From assembly GCF_041915215.1 (NCBI RefSeq), contig NZ_JAYSBV010000018.1: DNA of 64,000 bases; one strand, written 5' to 3'. Positions 41,962 to 51,076 of the stretch are shown here, piece after piece. Under the pieces are notes generated by a model. It saw nothing but the letters and a program-made list of their open reading frames with translations, did no database searches and was not told the origin of the DNA. How positions within the stretch are numbered: the stretch's first letter is position 1; each line of letters starts with the position of its first letter. Source of the DNA: Zoogloea sp021286885. Its GTDB lineage: Bacteria; Pseudomonadota; Gammaproteobacteria; Burkholderiales; Rhodocyclaceae. A program made the position numbers and the translations under genes.

Positions 41962-42567
41962 ATGAAACTCGTCGGTATGCTGGATTCCCCCTTTGTGCGT
42001 CGAGCCTTTATTTCGGGCCGGATGCTGGGGCTGCCCTTCGAACACCAGTCCCTCTCGGTGTTCCGCGACTTTGCTGCCTTCCACGCCCTCAACCCCCTGG
42101 TGAAGGCGCCCACCCTGGTGCTGGATGACGGGGAGGTGATGGTGGATAGCAGTCTCATCATCAGCCACTTGGAAGACCTGGCCGGCAAGACCTTGCTGCC
42201 CGCGGATCCAACTGCGCGCCGACGCTGCCTGCAGCTCACCGGCCTGGGCCTGGCGGCTGCCGAAAAGAGCGTCCAGCGCTACTACGAAAGCGCCGTGCGC
42301 CCCCGGGAGGCGCGGGATGCGGGCTGGCTTGGCCGCGTCACCGGCCAGTTGCGGGATACTTACGCCCTGCTCGAAACTCGGGTGGGCGAGGCCGACTGGT
42401 TGTGCGGCAGCCAGCCCACCCAGGCCGACATCACCGTGGCGGTGGCCTGGCGCTTCACCCGGCATACTGCGCCGGGGCTGCTGCCGGATAGCGACTTCCC
42501 GTTGCTCGCCGCCCTTTCTGTCCGCGCCGAGGCCTTGCCGGCCTTTGTGGCGGCTGATTTTTCCTGA
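41962..42567 (+). CDS. Glutathione S-transferase family protein
   Basis: 201 residues. Thioredoxin-like N-terminal domain (1-80): MKLVGMLDSPFVRRAFI, LNPLVKAPTLVLDDG and the glutathione-binding VMVDSSLIISHLEDL. An all-helical C-terminal domain follows with TQADITVAVAWRF. AGGAG lies 8 bases before ATG 41962. The catalytic residue is most likely Ser9 or a nearby residue rather than Cys. Stands 74 bases after the HAD gene and 9 bases before ruvA. Confidence 0.88.
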   Translation: MKLVGMLDSPFVRRAFISGRMLGLPFEHQSLSVFRDFAAFHALNPLVKAPTLVLDDGEVMVDSSLIISHLEDLAGKTLLPADPTARRRCLQLTGLGLAAAEKSVQRYYESAVRPREARDAGWLGRVTGQLRDTYALLETRVGEADWLCGSQPTQADITVAVAWRFTRHTAPGLLPDSDFPLLAALSVRAEALPAFVAADFS

Positions 42568-42575
42568 AAGACTCC

Positions 42576-43175
42576 ATGATCGGACGCATCACCGGCCGCC
42601 TGGCCGAAAAGAACCCGCCCCAGATCCTGGTTGACGTCAACGGCGTCGGCTACGAGCTGGAAGTGCCCATGAGCACCTTCTACGGCCTGCCCGCCACCGG
42701 GCAGAACGTGAGCCTGTGCACCCATCTGGCAGTGCGCGAGGATGGGCATTTCCTGTATGGCTTCGCCAGCGAGGACGAGCGCGCCACCTTCCGCCAGCTG
42801 CTCAAGGTGGGTGGAGTGGGGGCGCGCACCGCCCTGGCCATTCTGTCCGGCCTCTCGGTGCAGGATTTGGCCCAGGCGGTGGCCCAGCAGGAAACCGGGC
42901 GGCTGGTGAAGATCCCGGGCATCGGCAAGAAAACCGCCGAGCGCCTGCTGCTGGAGCTGCGCGACAAGCTGCCCAAGGCCCTGCCCCTGCTGGCCCAGGC
43001 CGAAGGGCTGGGGGGCGTTGGCGCGCCCGCCGACGAACGCAGCGACATCATCAACGCCCTGCTGGCCCTCGGCTACAACGACAAGGAAGCCCAGCTGGCG
43101 GTCAAGAAGCTGCCCGAAGGCATCAGCGTCACCGACGGCATCCGCAGCGCGCTCAAGGGCCTCTCCCGGGCCTGA
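42576..43175 (+). CDS. ruvA: Holliday junction branch migration protein RuvA
   Basis: 199 residues. Starts MIGRITGRLAEKNPPQILV, followed by the OB-fold domain, helix-hairpin-helix motifs (KVGGVGARTALAILSG and KIPGIGKKTAERLLLEL) and a C-terminal domain III that contacts RuvB. RuvA tetramers hold the four-way junction flat while RuvB drives migration. In many relatives ruvC lies just before ruvA; here a GST gene does. ruvB is two genes downstream. Confidence 0.97.
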   Translation: MIGRITGRLAEKNPPQILVDVNGVGYELEVPMSTFYGLPATGQNVSLCTHLAVREDGHFLYGFASEDERATFRQLLKVGGVGARTALAILSGLSVQDLAQAVAQQETGRLVKIPGIGKKTAERLLLELRDKLPKALPLLAQAEGLGGVGAPADERSDIINALLALGYNDKEAQLAVKKLPEGISVTDGIRSALKGLSRA

Positions 43176-43251
43176 ACGCTGTGGCGCCGGGGCCTGCTGG
43201 CGGGGCAGATCGGTGATAATGGTGCCTTGTGCTCCAACTGGATAAATATTC

Positions 43252-44343
43252 ATGGCGCCACGTCGAACTGCCCAGGTGGCGATTACCGCCTTCCTGCTCC
43301 TGGGGTGTGCCCTTGTTTTACTCCCCTTTGGCCCTGCCATTCTGTTTGCCGGCACGGTGTGCATCACCACCTGGCCCTTGTTTGCCGCCCTGGAGCGGCG
43401 CTTGCGCCGGGGGCCCCTGGCGGCGGGCCTCACCACCCTGGGGCTGAGCCTGCTCCTGCTGGTGCCCATTGCCGGCCTCTCCCTCTCGCTGGGCGATGCG
43501 GTGGGCGCGCTGATCGACTACCTGCGCGGGCTGGTGGAAAGCGACGGGCTGGAAGTTCCGGTCTGGCTCCAGCATGTGCCGCTGGTGGGGGAAAGCCTCA
43601 CCGAATACGCCCACAAGGTACTGGCCAGCCAGGAAGAACTGCGCAAACTGGCGCTACTGGCCCTGGAGCCGGCACGCCGCTCGGCCCTCACCGTGGGCGC
43701 CCTGCTTGGCCAGGGCGTGCTCCAGCTGCTGCTGGTGCTGTTCATCCTCTACTTTTGCTATCGGGACGGGCGCGAGCTGTTGCGCCAGTTCAATACCGCT
43801 GCCCGCTATCTGGGGGGCGAGCTGGGGATCAGCCTGCTGGCCCTGGCGGGCAACACCGTCAAGGCGGTGATGATCGGTATTGTGGGCACGGCGGCGGCCC
43901 AGGCCCTGGTGGCGCTGGTGGGGTTTGTACTCGCCGGGGTGCCTGGCGCCCTGCTGCTCGGGGCGGCCACCTTCTTTCTGTCGCTGGTGCCGGTTGGCCC
44001 ACCCTTGGTGTGGGGCGGGGCTGCTTTCTGGCTCTACCAGCAGGGCCAGCCCGGCTGGGCGGTGTTCATGGTGCTGTGGGGCACGCTGGTGGTCAGCTCG
44101 GTGGATAACTTCCTCAAGCCCATCCTCATCAGCCGCAGCGCCAGCCTGCCCCTGGTGCTGATCGCCCTTGGCGCGTTTGGCGGGGTGCTGGCCTTTGGCT
44201 TCATCGGGCTGTTTCTGGGCCCCAGTTTTCTGGCGGTGGGCAAATCCTTGTTTACCGCCTGGACGGCCGCCGATCCGGCGCCGCCCGTCACTTCCGAACC
44301 TACGAATGCAGGGGCCACTGCGCCCCGGGATGTACAGGCATGA
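43252..44343 (+). CDS. AI-2E transporter family (PerM/YdiK-like) permease
   Basis: 363 residues. About seven to eight membrane helices; the mid-region with LFILYFCYRDGRELLRQFN and the C-terminal PTLVVGPPLVWGGAAFW-like and FLKPILISR segments mark the AI-2E/UPF0118 family. The PVGPPLVW segment and DNFLKPILI are typical. Members export signalling molecules or exchange ions; the substrate is unknown. It is in the same transcript between ruvA and ruvB and its stop overlaps the ruvB ATG by four bases. Confidence 0.85.
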   Translation: MAPRRTAQVAITAFLLLGCALVLLPFGPAILFAGTVCITTWPLFAALERRLRRGPLAAGLTTLGLSLLLLVPIAGLSLSLGDAVGALIDYLRGLVESDGLEVPVWLQHVPLVGESLTEYAHKVLASQEELRKLALLALEPARRSALTVGALLGQGVLQLLLVLFILYFCYRDGRELLRQFNTAARYLGGELGISLLALAGNTVKAVMIGIVGTAAAQALVALVGFVLAGVPGALLLGAATFFLSLVPVGPPLVWGGAAFWLYQQGQPGWAVFMVLWGTLVVSSVDNFLKPILISRSASLPLVLIALGAFGGVLAFGFIGLFLGPSFLAVGKSLFTAWTAADPAPPVTSEPTNAGATAPRDVQA

Positions 44344-45383
44344 TCGAAACCGATGCCCTCACGGGGGGCCAGCCCGACCGCAGCGCCCGTCTCATCGGCG
44401 CCCAGAGCGCCAGCAACCAGGAAGAAGCCCTCGAACGGGCCCTGCGCCCCAAGCGGCTGGCCGAATACGTGGGCCAGAAAAAGGCCCGGGAGCAACTCGA
44501 AATCTTCATCCAGGCCGCCCGCCGCCGGGGCGAGGCCCTGGATCACGTGCTGCTGTTCGGCCCGCCGGGCCTGGGCAAAACCACCCTGGCCCACATCGTG
44601 GCCGCCGAAATGGGGGTGAATCTGCGCCAGACCTCGGGCCCAGTGCTGGAGCGGGCGGGGGATCTGGCCGCGCTGCTCACCAACCTCGAACCCCATGATG
44701 TGCTGTTCATCGACGAAATCCACCGCCTGAGCCCGGTGGTGGAGGAAATCCTCTACCCGGCCCTCGAAGATTTCCAGATCGACATCATGATTGGCGAAGG
44801 CCCGGCCGCCCGCTCGGTGAAGCTCGATCTGCCGCCTTTTACGCTGGTGGGCGCCACCACCCGAGCGGGGATGCTGACCAACCCCCTGCGCGACCGTTTC
44901 GGCATCGTGGCCCGGCTGGAGTTTTACGATTCCGACGAGCTGGCCCACATCGTGGGGCGCTCGGCCCGGCTGCTGGATGTGGAAATGGACGAAACCGGCG
45001 CCTACGAGATTGCGCGCCGCGCCCGGGGCACCCCCCGGATTGCCAACCGGCTGCTGCGCCGGGTGCGGGATTACGCCGAAGTAAAGGCTGATGGCCGGAT
45101 CAGCGCCCCGGTGGCCGATGCGGCCCTGGCCATGCTGGATGTGGACCCGCTCGGCCTGGATCTGATGGACCGCAAGCTGCTCGGGGCCATGCTCGAAAAG
45201 TTTGGCGGCGGCCCGGTGGGGCTGGACAACCTGGCGGCAGCCATTGGCGAATCCACCGACACCATCGAAGACGTGATCGAACCCTACCTGATCCAGCAGG
45301 GCTATCTGCAGCGCACCCCCCGGGGGCGCACCGCCACCCTGGCGATCTGGCAGCACTTCGGGCTGCAACCGCCCCAGCCCTGA
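44340..45383 (+). CDS. ruvB: Holliday junction branch migration ATPase RuvB
   Basis: 347 residues, hexameric AAA+ motor for branch migration. Walker A GPPGLGKTT, Walker B LFIDEIHRL, sensor region TLVGATTRAGMLT and arginine finger GMLTNPLRDRFG are visible. The C-terminal winged-helix domain ends with IEPYLIQQGYLQRTPRGR, the invariant RuvB ending. It is translationally coupled to the AI-2E-family gene and ends the ruv operon. Confidence 0.97.
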   Translation: MIETDALTGGQPDRSARLIGAQSASNQEEALERALRPKRLAEYVGQKKAREQLEIFIQAARRRGEALDHVLLFGPPGLGKTTLAHIVAAEMGVNLRQTSGPVLERAGDLAALLTNLEPHDVLFIDEIHRLSPVVEEILYPALEDFQIDIMIGEGPAARSVKLDLPPFTLVGATTRAGMLTNPLRDRFGIVARLEFYDSDELAHIVGRSARLLDVEMDETGAYEIARRARGTPRIANRLLRRVRDYAEVKADGRISAPVADAALAMLDVDPLGLDLMDRKLLGAMLEKFGGGPVGLDNLAAAIGESTDTIEDVIEPYLIQQGYLQRTPRGRTATLAIWQHFGLQPPQP

Positions 45384-45438
45384 GCGGGTGACTAGGGCGA
45401 GGGGCGAGGGGTGACGGCGGCAGGGGTTTAAGCCTGCC

Positions 45439-46623
45439 TCAGATCTGGCAGGCCAGGCCCTTCAGGTATTCACCTTCGGGCACGCCCAGGCCGATGGGGT
45501 GGTCGGCGGCAGCGCTCAGGCGGTGGATGATGCGGGCTTCCACGCCGGCATCGGCGGCCGCACCGGCCACGATCTTCTGGAACAGCTCCAGCCCGATCCC
45601 GCCGGAGCAGGAATAGGTCATCAGGATGCCGCCCGGGTTGAGCAGCCGGAAGCCCAGCAGGTTGATGTCCTTGTAGGCGCGGGCGGCCCGGTCGGCGTGG
45701 GCGGCAGAGGGCGCAAACTTGGGCGGATCGAGCACGATCAGGTCAAAGCGCCGGCCTTCGGCCTTGAGGCTGCGCAGGGCCTGGAACACGTCATCTTCGC
45801 GCCACTCGGCCCGGCTCGCATCCAGCTGGGGGTTGAGGGCCAGATTGCGGGCGGCGGTGGCCAGGGCCGGGCCGGACGAATCAATCGAAATCACGCTGCG
45901 GGCGCCGCCGGCCAGGGCCTGGAGCGAGAAGCCGCCGGTGTAGCAGAAGCAGTTGAGCACATCCCGGTCGCGGCTCAGCTGGCCGGTGAGCAGCCGGTTG
46001 TCGCGCTGATCCAGGTAGAAGCCGGTCTTGTGGCCGCCCACCACGTCCACCACCATGCGCACCCCGTTTTCCACAATGGTGAGGTCGGCGGGCAGTTCGC
46101 CCCAGGCGAGCTGGCTCAGGGGCTCCAGGCCTTCGAGTTTGCGCACGTCGGAATCCGAACGTTCATACACCGCCACGCAGCCGGTGGCCTGCACCAGCCC
46201 GGCGACGATGGCGTCGCGCCATTTGTCGGCGCCTGCGCTGGTGAGCTGGATCACTACCACCGGGCCGTAACGGTCGGCGATCACCCCGGGCAGGCCATCG
46301 GATTCGCCGTGGATCAGGCGCACGCCATCTTGTTGGCTTAGCACCGGGTGGCTCTGGCGGCGGGCCACCGAGGCGGCCACGGTGCGCTTGATGAAGGCGT
46401 GGTCGATGGATTGCTCCGGGTCGAAGCTCCACACCCGGGCGCGGATCTGGGAGTTGGGCGACCAGGCGGCGCGGGCCAGGGGACGGCCATCGGCATCCTT
46501 CACCAGCACGGTGTCGCCGGGGCGGGCGCGGCCTTCCAGGCGCTCGACGGAGCCAGCGAAGATCCAGGGGTGGCGGCGGAAAACGGAACGTTCCTTGCCG
46601 GGCTTGAGTATCAGTTCAGACAT
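45439..46623 (-). CDS. rlmI: 23S rRNA (cytosine(1962)-C(5))-methyltransferase-like protein
   Basis: 394 residues, the RlmI size. PUA domain at 1-80 (ILKPGKERSVFRRHPWIFAG), central EEHEE-like domain, and a Rossmann methyltransferase domain from about 190. SAM motif I is LNCFCYTGGFSLQALAGGA, IVLDPPKF is motif IV, and YSCSGGIG contains the Cys of m5C enzymes. RlmI methylates 23S rRNA in the assembled large subunit region. Downstream of DUF484 on the same strand, separated by 82 bases. Confidence 0.9.
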   Translation of the reverse strand: MSELILKPGKERSVFRRHPWIFAGSVERLEGRARPGDTVLVKDADGRPLARAAWSPNSQIRARVWSFDPEQSIDHAFIKRTVAASVARRQSHPVLSQQDGVRLIHGESDGLPGVIADRYGPVVVIQLTSAGADKWRDAIVAGLVQATGCVAVYERSDSDVRKLEGLEPLSQLAWGELPADLTIVENGVRMVVDVVGGHKTGFYLDQRDNRLLTGQLSRDRDVLNCFCYTGGFSLQALAGGARSVISIDSSGPALATAARNLALNPQLDASRAEWREDDVFQALRSLKAEGRRFDLIVLDPPKFAPSAAHADRAARAYKDINLLGFRLLNPGGILMTYSCSGGIGLELFQKIVAGAAADAGVEARIIHRLSAAADHPIGLGVPEGEYLKGLACQI

Positions 46624-46705
46624 GGTGTGTGCGTAAAGCTGGGATGCCGGCCACGCGGGGGGCGGGCATCGGTGGTGAAAGCAGGGGTGAAGGCGGTGGC
46701 CGGGC

Positions 46706-47356
46706 TCAGCCCAGATGGCGGTGCAGGCTGGCGCTGATCAGCTCGCCGAGCCGAACCAGGTAGAGGGTGCCCATGCCGCTGTAGAAGCGTTCTGGGTCTT
46801 CGCTGCCCATGGCCAGCAGGCCCAGGATCTCGCCCGCGTGGTGCAGGGGCACCAGGGCCTGGGAGCGCACCTGTTGGCCTTCGGGCCCAAACCATTGGGT
46901 GATTTCGGCCAGGGGCGGCGTGCCGCAATAGGGTTCGGGCAGATCGGCGGTGAACTGGCGGACATCCTCGCCCACCAGCATGAACTCGGGCCCCGGGTGG
47001 GAGTGGGCGCTGCACCACACCCGGAAGGCTACGTGGGGCACCACGAAGTCTTCGAGCAGGTGGGTGTACAGGGCCTGGCGGGCGCTGGGAAAGTCGGTGG
47101 CCTCGATCAGCCCCACCGTGAGGCGGTGCATCTTGTCGCCGATGGCGTCGTTTTCCTCGCCGCATTCAAGCAGGGCCCCGAACTTGTCCTCCAGCTGGGC
47201 AATGCGCTGGCGCAGGCCGATCAGCTGCCGCTCGGTGAGCGAAATCGCCTTCCCCGAGTGGGGATGGGGCAGGCGCAGCTGGGTGACCAGGGCCGGGTGT
47301 TCCTCGAAGAAGGCCGGGTTGGCCAGGAGGAAGCGGAGGACATCGTTCGAGTTCAT
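46706..47356 (-). CDS. DUF484 family GAF-like protein
   Basis: 216 residues. The N-terminal DVLRFLLANPAFFEEHPALV is the signature of DUF484, followed by a coiled coil (about 40-70) and a GAF-like domain (about 80-210, ending RLGELISASL). The function is unknown. It lies 11 bases after dapF. In many Gamma- and Betaproteobacteria the order is dapF-DUF484-xerC; here the next gene is rlmI, not xerC. Confidence 0.9.
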   Translation of the reverse strand: MNSNDVLRFLLANPAFFEEHPALVTQLRLPHPHSGKAISLTERQLIGLRQRIAQLEDKFGALLECGEENDAIGDKMHRLTVGLIEATDFPSARQALYTHLLEDFVVPHVAFRVWCSAHSHPGPEFMLVGEDVRQFTADLPEPYCGTPPLAEITQWFGPEGQQVRSQALVPLHHAGEILGLLAMGSEDPERFYSGMGTLYLVRLGELISASLHRHLG

Positions 47357-47367
47357 CGCAGACCTGC

Positions 47368-48207
47368 CTAGGCCAGGGAAATCTCGCCCTTGAACACGGT
47401 GACGGCGGGGCCGCTCATCATGACCGGGGTGCCGGGGCCGTCCCAGGCGATGGTGAGTTCACCGCCCCGGGTTTCGACCGTGACGGGGGTGGCCACCAGC
47501 TCGCGCAGGATGCCCGTGACCACGGCGGCGCAGGCGCCGGTGCCGCAGGCCAGGGTTTCGCCGGCGCCCCGTTCGTACACCCGCAGGCGCACCCGGTGCT
47601 CATCGACGATCTGCAGGAAACCGGCATTCACCCGGGCCGGGAAGCGGGCGTGGCGCTCGATCAGGGGGCCTTGCTCGGCCACCGGGGCGCTATCCACGTT
47701 GGCCACCACCTGCACCGCGTGGGGGTTGCCCATGCTGACGGCGGTAATGGCCACGCTGTTGCCGGCCACGTCGAGGGGCTGCACCCAGGCGTCGGAATCG
47801 CTGATGAAGGGCACCTCGGCGGGGGTGAGCACGGGCACGCCCATGTCCACCGTCACCCGGCCATCGTCCTCCAGGCGCGGGGTGATGATGCCCTTGCGGG
47901 TTTCGACCCGGATCTCGCGCTTGTCGGTGAGCCCCTGCTCGAACACGAAGCGGGCAAAGCAGCGGGCGCCGTTGCCGCATTGCTCCACCTCGCCGCCGTC
48001 GGCATTGAAGATCCGGTAGCGGAAATCCACGCCGGGGGTGGTGCTGGCTTCGACCACCAGCAGCTGGTCGCAGCCGACCCCAAAGTGGCGGTCGGCCAGG
48101 GCGCGTACCCGCTCGGGGCTCAGGTCTACGGTCTGGCGCACGGCGTCGATCATCACGAAATCGTTACCGAGGCCCTGCATCTTGGTGAAGGCGAGGGTGC
48201 TACTCAT
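47368..48207 (-). CDS. dapF: Diaminopimelate epimerase
   Basis: 279 residues. Cofactor-independent racemase that converts LL- to meso-diaminopimelate for lysine and peptidoglycan. Start MSSTLAFTKMQGLGNDFVMID; the two catalytic Cys are in EQCGNGARC (about 75) and ACGTGACAAV (about 220). ATG 48207 overlaps the stop of the CoA-binding gene (ATGA), so translation is coupled. The frame upstream of that is not homologous. Confidence 0.97.
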   Translation of the reverse strand: MSSTLAFTKMQGLGNDFVMIDAVRQTVDLSPERVRALADRHFGVGCDQLLVVEASTTPGVDFRYRIFNADGGEVEQCGNGARCFARFVFEQGLTDKREIRVETRKGIITPRLEDDGRVTVDMGVPVLTPAEVPFISDSDAWVQPLDVAGNSVAITAVSMGNPHAVQVVANVDSAPVAEQGPLIERHARFPARVNAGFLQIVDEHRVRLRVYERGAGETLACGTGACAAVVTGILRELVATPVTVETRGGELTIAWDGPGTPVMMSGPAVTVFKGEISLA

Positions 48208-48617
48208 GTGCAAAATTCCAGGTAATCCCGCCAGATGCAGCGGTCCATCACAACGGTGATTCCGGCGGCCCGGGCCCGTTCGGCCTCGGCTTCGTTGATC
48301 ACACTTTCCTGCAGCCACAGGTAGGGAACGCCCAGGGCGATGCAGGCGTCCACCACGGGGCCCACTTCGGCGGGGGCGCGGAACACATCCACCAAATCGG
48401 GCCGTTCGGGCAGGGATTGCAGGTCGGGATAGGCTTTTTCGCCCAAAACTTCGGCAATCGCCGGGCGAACAGGTAGGATGCGGTATCCGAAACCCTGCAT
48501 GCCCCGGGCCACCCGATAGCTGGGGCGATCCGGTTTGGGTGAGAGCCCGACGACGGCAATGGATCTGACAGCCTGCAGCAGGCTGCGGATCTGGTCAGGG
48601 GTGGGATTGATAAACAT
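48204..48617 (-). CDS. CoA-binding domain protein (YccU-like)
   Basis: 137 residues. One Rossmann CoA_binding domain: SIAVVGLSPKPDRPSYRVA, GYRILPVRP, VDVFRAPAEVGPVV and WLQESVINEAEAERARAAGI end with MDRCIWRDY, the pattern of YccU-type proteins. Function is not known beyond CoA binding. Divergent from sppA, with dapF and DUF484 downstream in one transcript. Confidence 0.9.
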   Translation of the reverse strand: MFINPTPDQIRSLLQAVRSIAVVGLSPKPDRPSYRVARGMQGFGYRILPVRPAIAEVLGEKAYPDLQSLPERPDLVDVFRAPAEVGPVVDACIALGVPYLWLQESVINEAEAERARAAGITVVMDRCIWRDYLEFCT

Positions 48618-48698
48618 AGTCTGGATTCTACCGGATAGCGTTGGGGTGGGGCGGCCGGCTTGGGCGCCCATCCCACAGGGAACGTGATGGGAGCAATT

Positions 48699-50534
48699 AT
48701 GGAGCGCAAGGGGCGGCCCGGCATCATTCGCCGGGTCTGGGGCGGTTTTTGGGCGGTCATCGAAGGCCTGCGGCGCTGGAGTCTGAATCTGGTCTTCCTG
48801 CTGCTGCTGGTGATTCTGGGCACCGGCTGGTGGTCCGGCCGCAGCCAGCCCCTGGCCACCGGCACGGCCCTGCTCATCGCGCCCAATGGCGAGCTGGTGG
48901 AGCAGCGCACCCTGCGCAACGCGGTGAGCATGCTGCAGGGGGGCGAGGGGCTTCATCAGGTGCTCATGCGCGACCTGATCGAGGCCATCCGCAAGGGCGC
49001 CACCGATACCCGCATCTCCCATCTGGTGCTCGAAACCGACGGTCTGCGCGGCGCCAGCCTGGGCAAGCTGCAGGAGCTGGGTGCCGCCCTGGCCGAGTTC
49101 CGCAAGACCGGCAAGCCGGTGTATGCCTACGGGCGTTATTTCGACCAATCCAGCTATTACCTGGCGGCCCAGGCCGATCAGGTGTTCCTGAATCCCGATG
49201 GTTTTGTGTACCTGAGCGGCTTCGGGCGCTTCCCCACCTATTACAGAGGGCTGTTTGACCAGCTGGGGGTGAAGGTCCAGGTGTTCCGGGTGGGCACCTA
49301 CAAATCCTTTGTGGAACCCTATACCCGTAGCGATATGTCCGAGGCTGATCGGGAATCCACCCGCAGTTATCTGGATGAAGCCTGGAAGCTGTGGCAGCAG
49401 GACGTGCAAAAGGCCCGCCCGGCCCTGGCCAAGACGCTGCCCGCCTATCTTGAGCATCCCGATGAAGGCCTGGCCGCCGTTCAGGGCGATGGCGCCCGCT
49501 ATGCGCTTGATGCTGGTCTGGTGGATGGCATCAAGTCTGCCGATGAATGGCGCGATTTCCTGAAAGACAAGGGCCAGCCGAGCGAAGACGGCAAGTCCTA
49601 CCGCCACCTGGATCTGGCCGCGTATGTGGGCCGTCTGCACGATGAAGCCAGCCACACCGATGCCAAGGTGGGCGTGGTGGTGGCCCAGGGGGCCATTATG
49701 GACGGGGAGCAACCCTCCGGCACGGTGGGCGGTGATACGGTGGCCGCCCTGATCCGCCAGGCCCGGGAAAGCGACGACATCAAGGCCGTGGTGCTGCGGG
49801 TGGATAGCCCGGGCGGAAGCGCCACCGCATCCGAGGTGATCCGCCGGGAGCTGGCCCTGACCCGCAAGGCCGGCAAGCCGGTGATTGTGTCCATGGGTTC
49901 GGTGGCGGCCTCGGGCGGTTACTGGATCAGCATGGCGGCGGATGAGGTCTGGGCCAATCCGGCCACCATCACCGGCTCCATCGGCATCTTTGCGATGCTG
50001 CCGGATCTGTCCGGCCCCATGGGCAAGCTGGGCCTTACGGTGGATGGGGTGGGCACCACGCCCCTGGCAGGCAGCATGGACGTGCGCCGGCCCGTGTCTC
50101 CCATGATGGGCGCCCTGCTCCAGCAGAGCATCGAGCACGGCTACCGGCGCTTTTTGGGCGTGGTGGGCGAAGCCCGAGGGCTTAGCCCGGAGGCGGTGGA
50201 TGGCGTCGCCCAAGGCCGCGTCTGGCTGGGCACCCAGGCCCGGGAGCGCAAGCTGGTGGATCAGCTGGGCGGGCTGCATGAGGCGGTGGCCGCCGCCGCC
50301 CAGCGGGCCAAGCTGGAGCGCTACGAGGTGAGCTATGTGGAAAAGAATCTTTCGCCCCGGGATCAGCTCCTGGCCCGTTTGCTGGATAAGGGCGAGGAAG
50401 GCGGCGCCGGCGCCCGGGCCACGCCTTCCCTGCTGACCCGCCTGATGGGCCGGGTGGAGCAGGAGTTCCGGGGGCTGGCCGAGTGGAACGACCCGGGCAA
50501 TGCCTACGTGCATTGCCTGTGCACGGCGCCCTGA
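48699..50534 (+). CDS. sppA: Signal peptide peptidase SppA, 67 kDa type
   Basis: 611 residues. One N-terminal membrane anchor (about 28-45), then two tandem S49 domains in the periplasm. The catalytic Lys (about 202) is in GTYKSFVEPYTR and the nucleophile Ser (about 401) in MGSVAASGGYW, as in E. coli SppA. It degrades cleaved signal peptides in the membrane. Both ATG 48687 (AGGGA signal) and ATG 48699 (GGGAG signal) are well placed. A perfect hairpin terminator follows the stop. Confidence 0.92.
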   Translation: MERKGRPGIIRRVWGGFWAVIEGLRRWSLNLVFLLLLVILGTGWWSGRSQPLATGTALLIAPNGELVEQRTLRNAVSMLQGGEGLHQVLMRDLIEAIRKGATDTRISHLVLETDGLRGASLGKLQELGAALAEFRKTGKPVYAYGRYFDQSSYYLAAQADQVFLNPDGFVYLSGFGRFPTYYRGLFDQLGVKVQVFRVGTYKSFVEPYTRSDMSEADRESTRSYLDEAWKLWQQDVQKARPALAKTLPAYLEHPDEGLAAVQGDGARYALDAGLVDGIKSADEWRDFLKDKGQPSEDGKSYRHLDLAAYVGRLHDEASHTDAKVGVVVAQGAIMDGEQPSGTVGGDTVAALIRQARESDDIKAVVLRVDSPGGSATASEVIRRELALTRKAGKPVIVSMGSVAASGGYWISMAADEVWANPATITGSIGIFAMLPDLSGPMGKLGLTVDGVGTTPLAGSMDVRRPVSPMMGALLQQSIEHGYRRFLGVVGEARGLSPEAVDGVAQGRVWLGTQARERKLVDQLGGLHEAVAAAAQRAKLERYEVSYVEKNLSPRDQLLARLLDKGEEGGAGARATPSLLTRLMGRVEQEFRGLAEWNDPGNAYVHCLCTAP

Positions 50535-50556
50535 ACGCTGCCTGCATCATCATAAA

Positions 50557-50594
50557 CACCAAGGGCCGGAGTGATCCGGCCCTTGGTGCGTTTT
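50557..50594. terminator. Bidirectional terminator between sppA and the DUF2782 gene
   Basis: CACCAAGGGCCGGA (50557-50570) and TCCGGCCCTTGGTG (50575-50588) form a perfect 14-bp stem around GTGA, followed by CGTTTTG on the plus strand and by TTTATG on the minus strand. It lies between the convergent stops at 50534 and 50632. Confidence 0.85.
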
Positions 50595-50631
50595 GAGGGG
50601 TGGCGGCGCTTTTACCCGCGCTGGCCCGTGT

Positions 50632-50973
50632 TTACCAGCTCTTGATGAGCCACATGGGCACTCGCAGGCCCGAGTCGTGGGCATCCTTGCGCACGAACTG
50701 GCCCTGGCCGTCCGGGTCCACCAGATAGTAGGGCGGTGCCTCGGGCGGGATCACCTTGATCATGTAAAGCTGCCCGTTCACCCGGTATTCCTCGATGGTG
50801 TCTTCGCCCTTCTTGCGGGTGGTGACGACCACCGGGGGCTCCTTGCTCTCCACGTCCAGGGTGTTGGGCGGGGGCGGCACATCGGGCAGGGGTTCGAGCT
50901 TTTGGGGCTGCTGGGCCCAGACGCCCGTGGCGAGGGTGAGCAGCAGCGCGGCGATGCAGGTCTGGCGTTGCAT
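50632..50973 (-). CDS. DUF2782 family exported protein
   Basis: 113 residues from ATG 50973, with AGGAG eight bases before it. Signal peptide to WAQQ, a Pro-rich stretch and a small domain: VVVTTRKKGEDTIEEYRVNG, the segment IKVIPPEAPPYYLVD and GLRVPMWLIKSW. DUF2782 is a small periplasmic family of unknown function found in Beta- and Gammaproteobacteria. It is separate from polA here, although the two are often close in relatives. Confidence 0.85.
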   Translation of the reverse strand: MQRQTCIAALLLTLATGVWAQQPQKLEPLPDVPPPPNTLDVESKEPPVVVTTRKKGEDTIEEYRVNGQLYMIKVIPPEAPPYYLVDPDGQGQFVRKDAHDSGLRVPMWLIKSW

Positions 50974-51076
50974 GGTGGGTCTCCTGTAAATGCCCGTCAT
51001 GGGGCCATTGTACTCCCCGTGCCCGGGGTGCCGCGCTGGGTGTGCTTATGGCGCCCTTATCCCCTATCCCTTATCC

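Noticed and set aside
48204..50513. 769-residue antisense frame across sppA
   Set aside because: Only its last 137 residues (CoA-binding protein) are real; the rest is the complement of sppA.
51044..51076. Degenerate TTATCCC-type short repeats before creA
   Set aside because: Too short and imperfect to call an array or element.
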